Made by a program: the position numbers and the translations under genes | Notes under the pieces: generated by a model | The model's database searches: none | The model's input: only the letters and a program-made list of their open reading frames with translations | Told to the model about the DNA's origin: nothing | Part shown: one piece after another, positions 8,597-17,668 of the stretch | Position numbering within the stretch: position 1 is the first letter of the stretch | Layout of the letters: each line of letters begins with the position of its first letter | Source of the DNA: Candidatus Nitronauta litoralis | Lineage (GTDB): Bacteria; Nitrospinota; Nitrospinia; Nitrospinales; Nitrospinaceae | Reading direction: 5' to 3' | Length of the DNA: 64,000 nucleotides | NCBI GenBank assembly: GCA_015698285.1 | Contig: CP048685.1 | Span: 3,408,060 to 3,472,059 of the forward strand

Positions 8597-9606
8597 AAAA
8601 AAAAGAAGCGTATAACGTAGCCATTGCAGGAGCAACCGGGGCCGTTGGCCGGACCATGCTGTCCATTCTGGAGGATCGCAATTTTCCGGTGGCAAAACTG
8701 ACCTGCCTGGCATCTGCCCGTTCTGCTGGATCCAAACTTTCTTTTAAAGGAAAAGAAATTGAAGTCCAGGAGCTGAATAAGGAATCCTTCCATGGACAGG
8801 ATATCGCGCTCTTTTCTGCGGGCGGTTCCATCAGCAAGGAATACGGACCCATTGCCACAGAATCGGGTTGTGTCGTTGTGGACAACAGCAGTGCCTGGCG
8901 CATGGACCCCAATGTTCCCCTGGTGGTCCCGGAAATCAATGCAGAGGCAATTGGCGAAGGGCCGGGAATCATCGCCAACCCCAACTGTTCCACCATCCAG
9001 ATGGTCATGGCACTGAAACCGATCCACGATTTGTATAAAATCAGGCGGGTGGTGGTGTCCACCTATCAATCGGTTTCAGGTTCCGGACAAAAAGCCATTG
9101 AAGAGTTATTGAATCAAACCCGAAGTTTGCTGGAGGGTGAGGAACCCAATCCGGAAGTGTATCCTCATCAGATCGCGTTCAATTGCCTGCCGCATATTGA
9201 TGTGTTTACCGACAACGGGTACACCAAGGAAGAAATGAAGATGGTCAACGAGACCCGCAAAATAATTGGAGACGATTCAATCGATGTTTCTCCCACCACC
9301 GTGCGGGTTCCGGTAATGGTCGCACATTCCGAGTCGGTGAACGTTGAATGTGAACGGGAAATCGATTTGAATGAGTTGCGAGACAAACTCAATGCCTTTC
9401 CGGGGGTCAAGGTAGTAGACGCACCCGGAAAAAATGAATATCCGCTGGCAACCGATGCCGCGGGCAAAGACGAAGTGCAGGTCGGAAGAATCCGGATAGA
9501 TCTGGGTAACCCACGGGTCCTGAACTTCTGGGTCGTGGCGGATAATTTAAGAAAAGGCGCCGCACTAAATGCCGTCCAGATAGCCGAGAAGCTGATCGGG
9601 CGTTAA
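8593..9606 (+). CDS. asd: Aspartate-semialdehyde dehydrogenase Asd
   Basis: Reduces aspartyl phosphate to aspartate semialdehyde with NADPH, feeding lysine, diaminopimelate, threonine and methionine synthesis. The 337-residue protein has GATGAVGR (residues 13-20) for NADP, the active-site cysteine Cys132 in [10 protein letters not shown], and the [12 protein letters not shown] block. It starts with GTG at 8593, overlapping the leuB stop by four bases; the frame has no earlier candidate. The leuB-asd pairing is common in bacteria. Confidence 0.96.
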   Translation: MKKKEAYNVAIAGATGAVGRTMLSILEDRNFPVAKLTCLASARSAGSKLSFKGKEIEVQELNKESFHGQDIALFSAGGSISKEYGPIATESGCVVVDNSSAWRMDPNVPLVVPEINAEAIGEGPGIIANPNCSTIQMVMALKPIHDLYKIRRVVVSTYQSVSGSGQKAIEELLNQTRSLLEGEEPNPEVYPHQIAFNCLPHIDVFTDNGYTKEEMKMVNETRKIIGDDSIDVSPTTVRVPVMVAHSESVNVECEREIDLNELRDKLNAFPGVKVVDAPGKNEYPLATDAAGKDEVQVGRIRIDLGNPRVLNFWVVADNLRKGAALNAVQIAEKLIGR

Positions 9607-9995
9607 GGACTTCCAAAGAACAGATTGCTATTTGCGTATAATTGAAAGATTTAGATATCCCCTTTGTTAGATTAAAGAGAATCATAACTAGTCGATAAAT
9701 CAGTTGCTCCCTTTAAAGAGCAAGCACAGAAAAACAAGGCCCTATTCCGGCAATTGGAATATTCTAAATAAACTTGTAGCCAGTTAAAGGTTTTCCCTCT
9801 TTATTAATTACGTTCCCCTTTAAAAGGAGGGTGCGTGAGAGGTCATCAATAAAACCACCTCTGTTTCTCTCCTTTTTTATTCTAGAATACGAATAGCAGT
9901 TATTGAAGGGGATAATATTGTAAGTGAATCAGCCCTTCTTCTGGAGTTATATGCAAAGCTCTCCAAAATAAAAACCCTAAACTGGTGTGGGTTGA
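9607..9995. other. Intergenic region carrying a second repeat copy
   Basis: About 390 bp without a supported gene. It holds the repeat at 9827-9876 preceded by a dyad (CCCCTTTAAAAGGAGGG, about 9815-9831). The rest is AT-rich and unremarkable; promoter elements for the PrsW gene are not evident. Confidence 0.45.
9827..9876. repeat. Dispersed intergenic repeat, copy 2
   Basis: Begins GAGGGTGCGTGAGAGG, continues TCATCAATAAAACC, CTCTGTTTC and ends TCTCCTTTT. It is a degenerate copy of 7303-7353 in the same orientation, immediately after a short inverted repeat, consistent with a small non-coding repeat family of this genome. Confidence 0.6.
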
Positions 9996-11426
9996 ATGGC
10001 GTTCTTCCACCTGCTTTATCTGGCTATCGGTCCCGGAATTGCTCTAGCCATTTATCTGTATTATTCAGATAAATGGGAGCCGGAACCCCGGTGGATGGTG
10101 GTGAAGAGTTTTCTGTTGGGTGGATTCGCAGTATTTCCTTCTGGATATATAGAAGACACGCTTCGTGTGGCGTTTGAACTGGACAGAAGTGGGCTGGCAT
10201 TTGGATGGGATGATGTTGTCTACGCCTTTTTAGTTGTGGCCCTGGTAGAAGAATTGTGCAAAGTGCTTTTTCTCAAGGCCTTTATTTATGAAGACCGCCA
10301 GTTTAATGAACCATTTGATGGAATTGTTTATGGCGGGATCATGGGGTGCGGTTTTGCTACCTTTGAAAATATTATTTATGTATTTTCCTATGGCCACTCT
10401 GTAGGGATTTTAAGAATGATCACCGCTGTTCCTGGTCACGCCTTTCTGGGGATGATTCTGGGCTACTTCATTGGGACGGCAAAATTCAGCCCAAATGCCA
10501 GGAGAATTTTTGCCGGCGGGACCCTCCTGGTTATCCTGATCCATGGCCTTTATGACACGATAGTTTTTTCTGGCGCGCAATGGTCCTTTGTCTTCCTGTT
10601 TGGAATGGTGAGTCTGGGAATCTATTTTGGTTTGAGAGCCAAAAAAGAATTGTCCCGGCATTCAAAGGTAATCGAATTTTATCGTAAAAATTTCTGGGTA
10701 ATAAAAGAGGGAATCAAATCCGGACCTCTTTTATTAAAAAATATTCGTAACAAGCTTGCCGATGGAAAACTGGGGCCGGATGATTTAGTGGTGGATGTTG
10801 ACACCGGAAAACAGGAAACGATCAAAGAGATTTTTTTTAGAAATATTGGAAAGAGGCGCTGGGTCATTACCCGTTTCCCTCCCTTTCAGCAGTCGCTATT
10901 AAAAATAGTAATATTTTATATATTCACTTTTGGCTTTTATTTTTATTTCTGGTTTTACAGGACCTACCGGCAGGTCAGAAACTATAAAGGATGCCACGTA
11001 AACCCGGAACTCAGGGTCATGTCTCTATTTATTGCCACTCTCATTCCCTTCTATATATTTTCCCGGCTCCTGGGAGAATTTAAAACTCCTTACAGTGGTT
11101 ATGTTGCTGAGCTTTTTATATATGGTTTCGTTTCCATTGCCGAAGGTTTGTTTTTTTGGTTTCTTTTAAAAACCTTGTGTAAAATAATAAAAAAAAGGTG
11201 TGATGCCCTGTTCAATAGTTACGCCTTGGCTTCCCTGTTTGCCGTATTCAGCCTCTTAGCCAAGGCTCTACCGCTGAATATGACAGGGTACTGGGCGGGT
11301 GAAGTGATCCTGCTGGGTCTCCAGGGGGGAATACTGGCCTGGGTACAAAAATACATGAACCAGTATTGGAAACTCGAAAGAAAACACTGGGAAAGTGCCA
11401 CGGGTGAAAAACACCAAGGGATCTGA
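9996..11426 (+). CDS. PrsW-family intramembrane metalloprotease with extra C-terminal membrane domain
   Basis: A 476-residue polytopic membrane protein. The N-terminal ~220 residues match PrsW (related to CAAX proteases): YYSDKWEPEPRW, the EExxK signature (Glu85, Glu86, Lys89 in VEELCKV), GIVYGGIMGCGFATFENI, and histidines in VPGHAFLGM and LIHGLYD. PrsW cleaves membrane anti-sigma factors in Bacillus; the substrate here is unknown. After a soluble linker (about 225-300) a second set of hydrophobic segments follows (FYIFTFGFYFYFWFYRTYRQVRN), resembling a DUF4234-type module. The end overlaps the next TPR gene by about 30 bp. Confidence 0.85.
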   Translation: MAFFHLLYLAIGPGIALAIYLYYSDKWEPEPRWMVVKSFLLGGFAVFPSGYIEDTLRVAFELDRSGLAFGWDDVVYAFLVVALVEELCKVLFLKAFIYEDRQFNEPFDGIVYGGIMGCGFATFENIIYVFSYGHSVGILRMITAVPGHAFLGMILGYFIGTAKFSPNARRIFAGGTLLVILIHGLYDTIVFSGAQWSFVFLFGMVSLGIYFGLRAKKELSRHSKVIEFYRKNFWVIKEGIKSGPLLLKNIRNKLADGKLGPDDLVVDVDTGKQETIKEIFFRNIGKRRWVITRFPPFQQSLLKIVIFYIFTFGFYFYFWFYRTYRQVRNYKGCHVNPELRVMSLFIATLIPFYIFSRLLGEFKTPYSGYVAELFIYGFVSIAEGLFFWFLLKTLCKIIKKRCDALFNSYALASLFAVFSLLAKALPLNMTGYWAGEVILLGLQGGILAWVQKYMNQYWKLERKHWESATGEKHQGI

Positions 11427-11934
11427 AAATTTCTGGTTCAAAGCTCTGGCGATATTAGTTCTGATGGCCGGAACTTTTCTTTTTTTTAAAGAAAATTATT
11501 TCCAAAATAAAGGCTGGGAATTCCATCGGGAGGCGGCGAAGCAGGAGTATTTGAAAGGAAACCTGGCGGAAGCAGAGCGATATTTATTGAAAGCTCTGGA
11601 AGATGCAGAGAAGTTTGAAGCAGGGGACCCGAGATTGCATGGAACGTTGAACTCTTTATTAAGTATATACAGTCAGCAGTCCAAATTAAAAGAATCGGAA
11701 AAGATAATTCTAAAAATGCTGGCGCTGGATGAGCAATTGTTGGGGGCAGATCACCCTAATGTGGGAGCAAGCTGGAATAACCTGGCAGAAAATTACAGGT
11801 CGCAGGCGCTAGACGAAAAAGCCAAGGTGGCCTATGAAAAAGCCATCAAAATATTTGAAAAACGTTTTGGTCCGGATCACGCCCTCGTCGCCCAGATTCG
11901 CGATCGATATAAGTCTCATTTGCAAAAAGATTAA
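11395..11934 (+). CDS. Membrane-anchored TPR protein
   Basis: About 179 residues. A single hydrophobic segment (ALAILVLMAGTFLFF, roughly residues 17-31) anchors a periplasmic or cytosolic TPR domain with at least three repeats; YLLKALEDAEKF, KMLALDEQLLGADHPNVG and NNLAENYRSQALDEKAKVAYEKAIKIFEKRFGPDHA are typical of the TPR_12/kinesin-light-chain subtype. Start is GTG at 11395 or 11404, both inside the end of the PrsW gene, so the pair is probably co-translated. It is the last ordinary gene before the accessory island. Function unknown; a partner for the protease is plausible but not shown. Confidence 0.78.
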   Translation: MPRVKNTKGSENFWFKALAILVLMAGTFLFFKENYFQNKGWEFHREAAKQEYLKGNLAEAERYLLKALEDAEKFEAGDPRLHGTLNSLLSIYSQQSKLKESEKIILKMLALDEQLLGADHPNVGASWNNLAENYRSQALDEKAKVAYEKAIKIFEKRFGPDHALVAQIRDRYKSHLQKD

Positions 11935-12205
11935 TAATCACTGAATCAAAATCAACCTTTGGAGAATAGGAACACGTTCGTCCATTGACCCGGAGCCTGC
12001 AAATAGTTTCCCGCTTTGCTTATCCATAACATTACCTATACATCTCTAATGAGACATCGATTATTTTTATTGTCAGTTCCTGATTTCTTTAAAAACTAAC
12101 CCTCGAAACTTTTCTTGATACCAGCCGTGCGTTACTTCAAGTCGTAGAGGTCAGACATATTCTAAATATCAAAAAACAACAGTAAAGAGTTAAATAAGGA
12201 CTTGA
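11935..12205. other. Left boundary of the accessory island
   Basis: About 270 bp with no gene. It contains an inverted fragment of the island's repeat unit (11961-12000) and ends with a degenerate junction motif, TTAAATAAGGACTTGACCCC at 12191-12210, which is the same kind of sequence that precedes the other toxin cassettes. Confidence 0.6.
11961..12000 (-). repeat. Inverted fragment of the island repeat unit
   Basis: Read on the minus strand this gives GCAGGCTCCGGGTCAATGG then ACGAACGTGTTCCTATTCTCC, matching the left end of unit R2 (17686-17730: GCAGGCTCCGTGTCAATGG, ACGAATGTGTC). It marks the left edge of the island in inverted orientation relative to R2-R4. Confidence 0.7.
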
Positions 12206-12778
12206 CCCCTTTACTTTATTGCTAGAGAAAGAGCGGAATATTGGGCCGAACGGGCAATCTCTAACGACGCAGGAGATTTTGAAAGGTTATTAGCAAATGT
12301 TTTTGGCCCGGCATTTGCTATGTTTGACAGTGACAAAATTACAGACACTTTAACTGCAGGAAAAAACCCACTTCAATTTGGAAAGTTTTTAAACTTTGGT
12401 AATTATTTTGGTAGACTAGGAAAGTTTGCAACTAAAATTCCTGGAAGTGTTCAATCCCGGATAAATGTTAGCAATGAGGGTTTTGGGCATACTATAAAAG
12501 GTCATTTTAATCCCGGAAAAATTGCATCAAAAAGCCAATTTACTATTTCACAATCAGCCTTAAAGAATATTTTAACTTCAAAAAGTGTGGTTCAATCCCC
12601 GGCAAGTCATTTAACTGGTATTGGTAAAAAGGCTACCTTTCTAAGGGAAGTGCACCTAGGTCAAAGTGTTGGTATAAATGCAGCTAAGTTTGGCGGTGGA
12701 TCAACAAATATTTTGTCTATTATTTCAGACATTAAGGGAAATCTCGTATCCACTTTTCCAGGCAGACTGAGGAGATGA
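12206..12778 (+). pseudogene. Orphan polymorphic-toxin C-terminal domain (cassette 1), candidate BECR-fold RNase
   Basis: An open frame of 190 codons starts right after TGA in the junction motif and has no good start codon; the first ATG is at 12320. The first part (ARERAEYWAERAISND, then LLANVFGPAFAMFDSDKITDT) looks like the linker after an Rhs core. The C-terminal ~110 residues contain NEGFGHTIKGHFNP, SQFTISQSALKNILTS and a final ILSIISDIKGNLVSTFPG, a pattern of polymorphic RNase toxins of the BECR fold with a conserved His-x4-His, Ser/Thr and a terminal strand. Naming the fold is inference. The stop overlaps the following immunity gene region. It may be silent, or expressed only after recombination onto an Rhs gene. 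Confidence 0.7.
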
Positions 12779-12780
12779 TC

Positions 12781-13191
12781 ATGGAATTACCTCATAAGAA
12801 AAATAAGCGTAAACCCAGCATGAAAGTTGATGCCAGCATTGAAGGAAACGAGTTGTTAAATCAACAGTTTCAGTCAAAGGAGTTAGTTGGACAAGCCTTT
12901 TATAAGCAGCTAAAAAATGCTGGTTTTGCTTACCAATTTTGTGTGTTGGTAAGTTGGTATATGACTGGAGCTTCAGAGTTTTTTGGAAAAATAATTAGGC
13001 AGGACGGAGAGATTTTTGAATTTGATGTGGACTTGGACTATCCTCAGTATTCGACTTGGGCAAATATAACTACTAATTTTTTGACCGTATATGAGCGAAG
13101 TAAACGGCACAAGCCTTGGAAGGATGAAGTTGTTGCTTACGGATATTTTCTTGAGAAAAGCGAAGAAAGGTTGTCGGAGAAAGGCAAGTAA
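12781..13191 (+). CDS. Candidate immunity protein of cassette 1
   Basis: About 136 residues, not recognised as a named family. It is hydrophilic, begins MELPHKKNKRKP and has a mixed alpha/beta composition (FAYQFCVLVSWYMTG, GEIFEFDVDLDYPQYSTW). GAGGAG lies 6 bases before the ATG at 12781; an ATG at 12775 overlaps the toxin stop (ATGA) but would leave no spacing for that ribosome site. Position directly after a toxin C-terminal domain, small size and coupling are the reasons to call it immunity. Confidence 0.7.
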   Translation: MELPHKKNKRKPSMKVDASIEGNELLNQQFQSKELVGQAFYKQLKNAGFAYQFCVLVSWYMTGASEFFGKIIRQDGEIFEFDVDLDYPQYSTWANITTNFLTVYERSKRHKPWKDEVVAYGYFLEKSEERLSEKGK

Positions 13192-13281
13192 GCCAGTTGT
13201 ATTGATCTAACTAGAACATAATTCAGTTCTAGAATTCATTGAGGAGATAAGCCTTCTTTGACTATAGGTGGATATTTTGTC

Positions 13282-14505
13282 TGTACAAAGCTAGTATTTG
13301 CCGAACAGTGGCCCTTGTTGGGTATTGGATTTAGGCGGCTAATTTAGCCGTCTTTTTTATTTTTTGCTCCTGTGTTTTATCTGGTTTTGGAAGACCTTCC
13401 TTGAAGACGGTTTCCGGTGTCCTGCCGTTCATATTTCTGCCCTGATGAGGACGCTTGGTGTTGTAGTGGATGAAGTAGGTGTCGAGGTCCTTCTGCATTT
13501 CCTCAACAGACTCGTACCATTTCTTTCTTCCCATGATGCGGAAGTGCTCGTCAAGCAGGGTTCTGTGAAGGCGTTCAACAAAGCCGTTGCTCTGGGGACG
13601 ACGGACTTTTGTGGTGCGGTGTTCGATCTGTTCTAACTGCAAAAACAGTTCGTAAGGGTGGCGGTCTTTTCGTCCACAAAACTCTCTGCCGTTGTCACTC
13701 AAGATGGTCGCGATCCTGGCATCGTGAGATTCAAAGAACGGGAGTACCTCGTTGTTAAGCGTCTGGACTGCGGTAACCGGAAGCTTGCTGGTGTAGAGCC
13801 TTCCCCATGCATACCGGCTGTAGCAATCGATGACAGACTGGAGGTACACACGGCCTACGCCTTTCAAGGTTCCGACTATGAAGGTGTCCACCGCCACCAG
13901 GTCACCGGTGTGCCGGGTTTCGATGTGGCGGTCTCGAAACTCCGGACTGAACCTTTCTAACGCACGAATCTGATCTTCGGTCAGGTCGATCTTCTTGCCC
14001 TTGATCGATTGTTCCAATCTCAGGAATCGTTGATGTTTCTGCAAGAGGTTGTGACGGCTCCACACACCCCGGACGCCGCCAGAGGAAACGTTGATTCCGG
14101 AAAGCATCAGGTCCTGGGCCACCCGCAGGCAACCATGAGAAGGATGTTTCAGGGAATAGTCCAGAACCGCCTTCTCAATCTCCTCAGAGACCCGGTTGGG
14201 ATGGGGGCTTTTGGCACCAGGCAGACGGTCGATGAGACCCTCTGCACCATAGGTCTGGTAGTTGCGGCGTATCTCGTAGAACTGGGTGCGGGAATAGCCC
14301 ATTATCTTGCAGGCTTTACTGATATTGCCCAGTTCACCTGCCAGCTCTAGCATGGACAGTTTCCTTCGTGCTACCTTGTTCACGGTGGTCATTGGATTCT
14401 CCTTTTCGAGTAAATTGGTAAGCTTCGACACTTACAATTTACCCAATCAAGGGCCAATGACCACTTTCTCTTCAAAAATGATCAACTGTCAGACTATTAC
14501 TAGCA
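13282..14505 (-). mobile_element. IS481-family insertion sequence, copy 1
   Basis: About 1.22 kb, one transposase on the minus strand. The left end TGTACAAAGCTAGTATTTGCC is shared with 25098 and 19918. The right end, read inward on the other strand, is TGCTAGTAATAGTCTGACAG, giving imperfect inverted ends that share GCTAGTA and ACAGT; an inner inverted block TGGCCCTTG...TTGGGTA also matches. No target duplication is evident. It has removed or displaced the left part of repeat unit R1. Confidence 0.82.
13331..14392 (-). CDS. IS481-family transposase (copy 1)
   Basis: 353-residue DDE transposase. N-terminal helix-turn-helix (LSMLELAGELGNISKACKIMGYSRTQFYE), then an rve-type catalytic core with AVDTFIVGTLKGVG, ILSDNGREFCGR and the glutamate region PQSNGFVERLHRTLLDE. 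The ATG at 14392 has GGAG 8 bases upstream; an upstream in-frame ATG at 14431 lacks one. It differs from the copy at 25147 at only a few residues, so both moved recently. Confidence 0.93.
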   Translation of the reverse strand: MTTVNKVARRKLSMLELAGELGNISKACKIMGYSRTQFYEIRRNYQTYGAEGLIDRLPGAKSPHPNRVSEEIEKAVLDYSLKHPSHGCLRVAQDLMLSGINVSSGGVRGVWSRHNLLQKHQRFLRLEQSIKGKKIDLTEDQIRALERFSPEFRDRHIETRHTGDLVAVDTFIVGTLKGVGRVYLQSVIDCYSRYAWGRLYTSKLPVTAVQTLNNEVLPFFESHDARIATILSDNGREFCGRKDRHPYELFLQLEQIEHRTTKVRRPQSNGFVERLHRTLLDEHFRIMGRKKWYESVEEMQKDLDTYFIHYNTKRPHQGRNMNGRTPETVFKEGLPKPDKTQEQKIKKTAKLAA

Positions 14506-14688
14506 CTCTTCACAACATACGCCAACACTAAGAGTATAAACACGTTAAGAAGAATCTGGAACCAAAGCGAAATCCTGACTTGAACCCTTCTAATCCGTAG
14601 GTCGCAGGTTCGAAACCTGCCAGGCGCGCCACCTGCAAGTGTGGAAATAGTATTTAAATGCAGTTAAATAAAGATTTGACTCCTTTAC
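14506..14688 (+). repeat. Island repeat unit R1 (left part lost to IS)
   Basis: Right ~180 bp of the unit: AACATACGCCAACACTAAG, TATAAACACGTTAAGAAG, AATCTGGAACCAAAGCG, then the tRNA-Arg 3' fragment (14587-14631), CACCTGCAAGTGTGG, and the terminal palindrome (AGTTAAAT, AAAG, ATTTGACT at 14662-14681) and CTCCTTTAC. The first ~270 bp seen in R2-R4 are missing, replaced by the IS481 copy ending at 14505. Confidence 0.85.
14587..14631 (+). other. 3' fragment of tRNA-Arg(UCU) in R1 (putative att core)
   Basis: Begins at the anticodon loop CTTCTAA and runs through the T arm (GCAGG-TTCGAAA-CCTGC) to the acceptor strand CAGGCGC, discriminator G and CCA. The preceding bases (TTGAACC) cannot form the 5' anticodon stem, so this is not a functional tRNA. 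Confidence 0.85.
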
Positions 14689-14842
14689 CAAGCAATTCAA
14701 GAAAGAAAGAAATAGAATAAAAAGAGATAATCCTACAGACCAAGCAACGGATATAATTGACCAACAGAGTAAAAACCCTACAGCAATAAATAATGTTGAT
14801 AAATCATTGCAAAATGAATTGCAAAGCTTTAAGCAGAACTAA
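14678..14842 (+). pseudogene. C-terminal remnant of a toxin (cassette 2)
   Basis: An open frame of 54 codons beginning inside the junction motif (GAC TCC TTT ACC) with no start codon. The peptide is hydrophilic and rich in Lys, Asn and Gln (KQFKKERNRIKRDNP, then DQQSKNPTAINNVDKSLQNE). Position and loss of N-terminus match the other cassettes; the toxin type is not identifiable. Confidence 0.45.
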
Positions 14843-15152
14843 GGAATAAATTTTACCTAGTTTTTTGGTTTTAAGTAAAAATCTATTGGGTCTCATTTGT
14901 TTGAATCACATCAATTTCTTAAGTTTTTTGTATAACATTTTAAAATAAATTTCATGCTTGAATAGGTTTTGTTGGGATTGAATGATTTTTAAAACTCACT
15001 AAATAAACGCTTTTATTGAAATAGAATATGTTATATAGATTTTTTGATTCCTGTTGAAAATTTGTACTGGGATGAGAAATAATAAAAACAAGAACCCCTT
15101 CTGTTATAATTTTTTTAAAATATAGGTTATTTTAAATGATGGAGAATCCAAA
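14843..15152. other. AT-rich spacer before the TPR gene
   Basis: About 310 bp of very AT-rich DNA between the toxin remnant and the TPR gene. No ORF. TATAAT at about 15103-15108 is a possible -10 box for the TPR gene, but there is no clear -35. Confidence 0.4.
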
Positions 15153-16400
15153 TTGAAACCCGATGGTTCCGACCTTTTAATTCGAGGGCAAAATGAAATT
15201 TTAAAGCTTGAAAAGATTTTGCCGGCAATAATTTGTTTTGAAAAATATATTGAATTAAACCCAAAGAATCCTGTTGGATGGTTCTGGTATGCATATTCAC
15301 TTGGTGAAAATTTTTGTATAGATCTTTCGAGGAACGCATATCAGGAATGCTTAAAATATGACCAGGGAAATGAAAACGGCCAAGTATATTTTAGACTTGC
15401 CAATCTGGAAATGAACATAGGGAACTTTAGAAATGCAGGAAAATAATTTGAAAAATTTTTTGGGCATCCATTTGTATGTAAACCGTTTCATTTTGTTCTT
15501 TTTGGAAATTTTCTAATAAAAGAAGAACGCTTCCGAGATGCGTTAGATAGCTTTAATAGAGCTATTCAAATTGAAGAAAGTAACCAGAATAATAAAAATT
15601 CATTAATGGATGAAATTTTAATGAATATTGGACTAGTCCATAAATCCATGGGAGCCTATCAAGAATCTGAAGCAATATTTAAAAATGTTGTTAATGATTC
15701 AAAGGCTAGACATGAATTAGATAAGATTCAATGTGTCGGAGAGGCGAGTGATATTGCCCGCAAAATAAGGGAATCTCACTATCGGATAGATCAGGTTGCA
15801 GAGTTATATTTAGCAATTCATGAAAGTGCAAGGGATAATTGGAATGAAATATTAATTTTTGAAACATTAAAAGAATATTTGAAGCTAAATAAAGACCATG
15901 GTTTGGCTTGGATTTGGTACGGAAGAGCCTTGAGAGGATTGTTTCATTGGAGGAAGGCAGAGAAAGCTTTTAAAAAGGCGCTTGAATATTGCCAAGAAGA
16001 AATTCAAGGAGCAATATTTGTGGAATTGGGAATAAATAGCTGTAGAGGAGAGGCGGCTAGTGTGGAGGCGGATAAGTGGTACGCATTGGCCTGTAAAGTT
16101 AAAGGAAAGGATGAGGGTTTTTTTTGGAAAAATAGAGGGCAAAACTTTTTATTTTTGGGCCGATTAGATGAAGCGAATGAATGTTTTGAAAAGGTTTACG
16201 ATTGTCATTGGGGATCTTTTGAAGATGATGAAATATTATATTTTCAGGGTTTGGTTTTTAGAGCCAAGAAAGATTTTATTAGAGCCAGGTCATATTTTAA
16301 GGAGTCATTAGAGGATAACCCTGAGAATTCAAAGTCGAAAAAAGCTCTAAATGGATTAGAGGGGATAGAAGAATGTATAGATATTGTTAAGGGGTTTTGA
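15153..16400 (+). pseudogene. TPR-repeat protein interrupted by one in-frame stop (cassette 2)
   Basis: A single frame of 416 codons, broken by TAA at 15444-15446. The two halves (residues 1-97 and the remainder after the stop) are in the same frame, and the sequence between the stop and the next ATG at 15606 is coding-like (FGNFLIKEERFRDALDSFNRAIQIEE). TPR motifs are clear, e.g. GWFWYAYSLGENF, GLAWIWYGRALRGLFHWRKAEKAFKKAL and FLFLGRLDEANECFEKVY. The start is TTG with GGAG 8 bases upstream. A CAA to TAA change would explain the stop. Location after a toxin remnant suggests an immunity or accessory role; TPR proteins are not a standard immunity family, so this is inference. Confidence 0.75.
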
Positions 16401-16456
16401 TTTATTAATTTTTCTTTTTGCTCTTTAAAACTAATTTGCCCTGCGTAACATTAGTC

Positions 16457-17639
16457 TGTACAGGTGGTTTTCCGGTTAAGGGTTTTTGATTATACTACGC
16501 GGCTTGATTTTCCTCCTTTAAAGTTTCAAAGACGTATTTTTGATAGAGAGGTCTTCCGTCCTGGAAGGTCTGCATGGGCGTTCTGCCCTGGCAGTGTTTT
16601 CCCTGATTGGTTCTTTCGTTGTTGTAGTGATGCATGAAGTCGTCCAGATCCTTTTGGATATCTTCAATGGATTGGTACAGTTTTTTTCTGAACGCCACTT
16701 TGTAGAACTCATTCTGCACAGTCTGGTTCAGGCGTTCGGTCGAGCCGTTAGTCTGCGGATGCCGGACTTTGGTTCTGGAATGCTCAATGCCAGAAAGATG
16801 AAGAAAGAGTTGGTAAGGGTGGGTTTCGATGCGGCCACAGTACTCGGTGCCCCGGTCAGTTAAAATGCGGAGCAACGCCATGTTCTGGGCATCGAAGAAC
16901 GGCAGGACCTTGTCGTTCAGAAAGTCCGCCGCTGTCAGAGCCGTTTTGTCCGAGTACACTTTGGCGAAACCAACATTAGAATGCGTATCAATCGCCGTTT
17001 GCTGGTATATCTTTCCGACACCCTTGATGTAACCGATGTAGCAAGTGTCCTGGCCAAGAAGAAAACCGGGATGCGGTGTTTCGATCTCTCCATGAGCTTC
17101 CTTTTCCTCTTTGGCCTGTTCCAACGCCTGAACCTGCGATTCGGTGAGAATGCCTTCGTTCTCGGCAGACCATGCCTCCAACCGTTTCAGCCGTAAGCTT
17201 GCGATCTGGATATTGTGTCTCAGCCAGATACTACGAACACCACCATCGCTGATCTGGATGCCTTGTTTCTTGAGTTCATTGGCGACCCGCTTCTGGCCCT
17301 GGGTCGGAAACTCCAGCGCATAATCCAGCACCTTCTGTTCGATTGCAGGTGACACCCGATTGCCGATACGAGGGGCCTTGCGGGACTTCTCTAAGAGTCC
17401 CTCCAGGCCATCCTCTTCAAGAGCCGATTAATGTCGTAATGATGCTGGCGAGAAACGCCCAGTTTCCGGCAGGCTTCACTGATATTCCCCAGCGTCTGAC
17501 CGAGCTCTAGAATGTTCAGCTTTCTTCTGATAACGTATTGTGATTGAGTCATGGTTTTCTCCTTTTAAGATTAAGATTCGACAACTTATCTTAACCGGAA
17601 AACCATGGCTCTTTCTCTTTCAAAGAACCAACTCTGTCA
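16457..17639 (-). mobile_element. Second, divergent IS481-family element
   Basis: About 1.18 kb. The ends are inverted: left TGTACAGGTGGTTTTCCGGT, right ACCGGAAAACCATGG...AACTCTGTCA, sharing GGTTTTCCGGTTAAG. It contains one frameshifted transposase on the minus strand. It follows the TPR pseudogene by ~55 bp and precedes R2 by ~30 bp. Confidence 0.78.
16495..17552 (-). pseudogene. Frameshifted IS481-family transposase
   Basis: From ATG at 17552 the frame gives an HTH region (RRKLNILELGQTLGNISEACRKLGVSRQHHYDIN) that runs to a stop near 17400, while the catalytic part continues in another frame from ALEEDGLEGLLEKSRKAPRIG. The shift lies at about 17420-17432, where one base seems missing (expected YDI-x-RALEED). 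The core keeps GQDTCYIGYIKGVG, ILTDRGTEYCGR and PQTNGSTERLNQTVQNE, the three DDE regions. It is probably inactive, unless frameshifting is programmed; no classical slippery run is present there. Confidence 0.82.
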
Positions 17640-17668
17640 ACGCAACTCGTTACTAGGCCATGTAAAGC

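Noticed and set aside
8452..9069. Minus-strand ORFs opposite leuB and asd
   Set aside because: Shadows of two well-supported metabolic genes.
13282..14505. Target-site duplication around the IS481 copies
   Set aside because: Flanks at both copies were compared (…TTTTGTC / CTCTTC… and …GAAAATG / ACCATC…) and do not match; ends may be misplaced or the sites rearranged.
14587..14631. Possible functional tRNA-Arg gene at each of R1-R4
   Set aside because: Only the 3' half from the anticodon loop is present; the upstream bases cannot form D arm, acceptor 5' strand or anticodon stem.
15606..16400. A separate TPR gene starting at 15606
   Set aside because: It is in the same frame as the ORF ending at 15446, with coding-like sequence between; one broken gene is the simpler reading.
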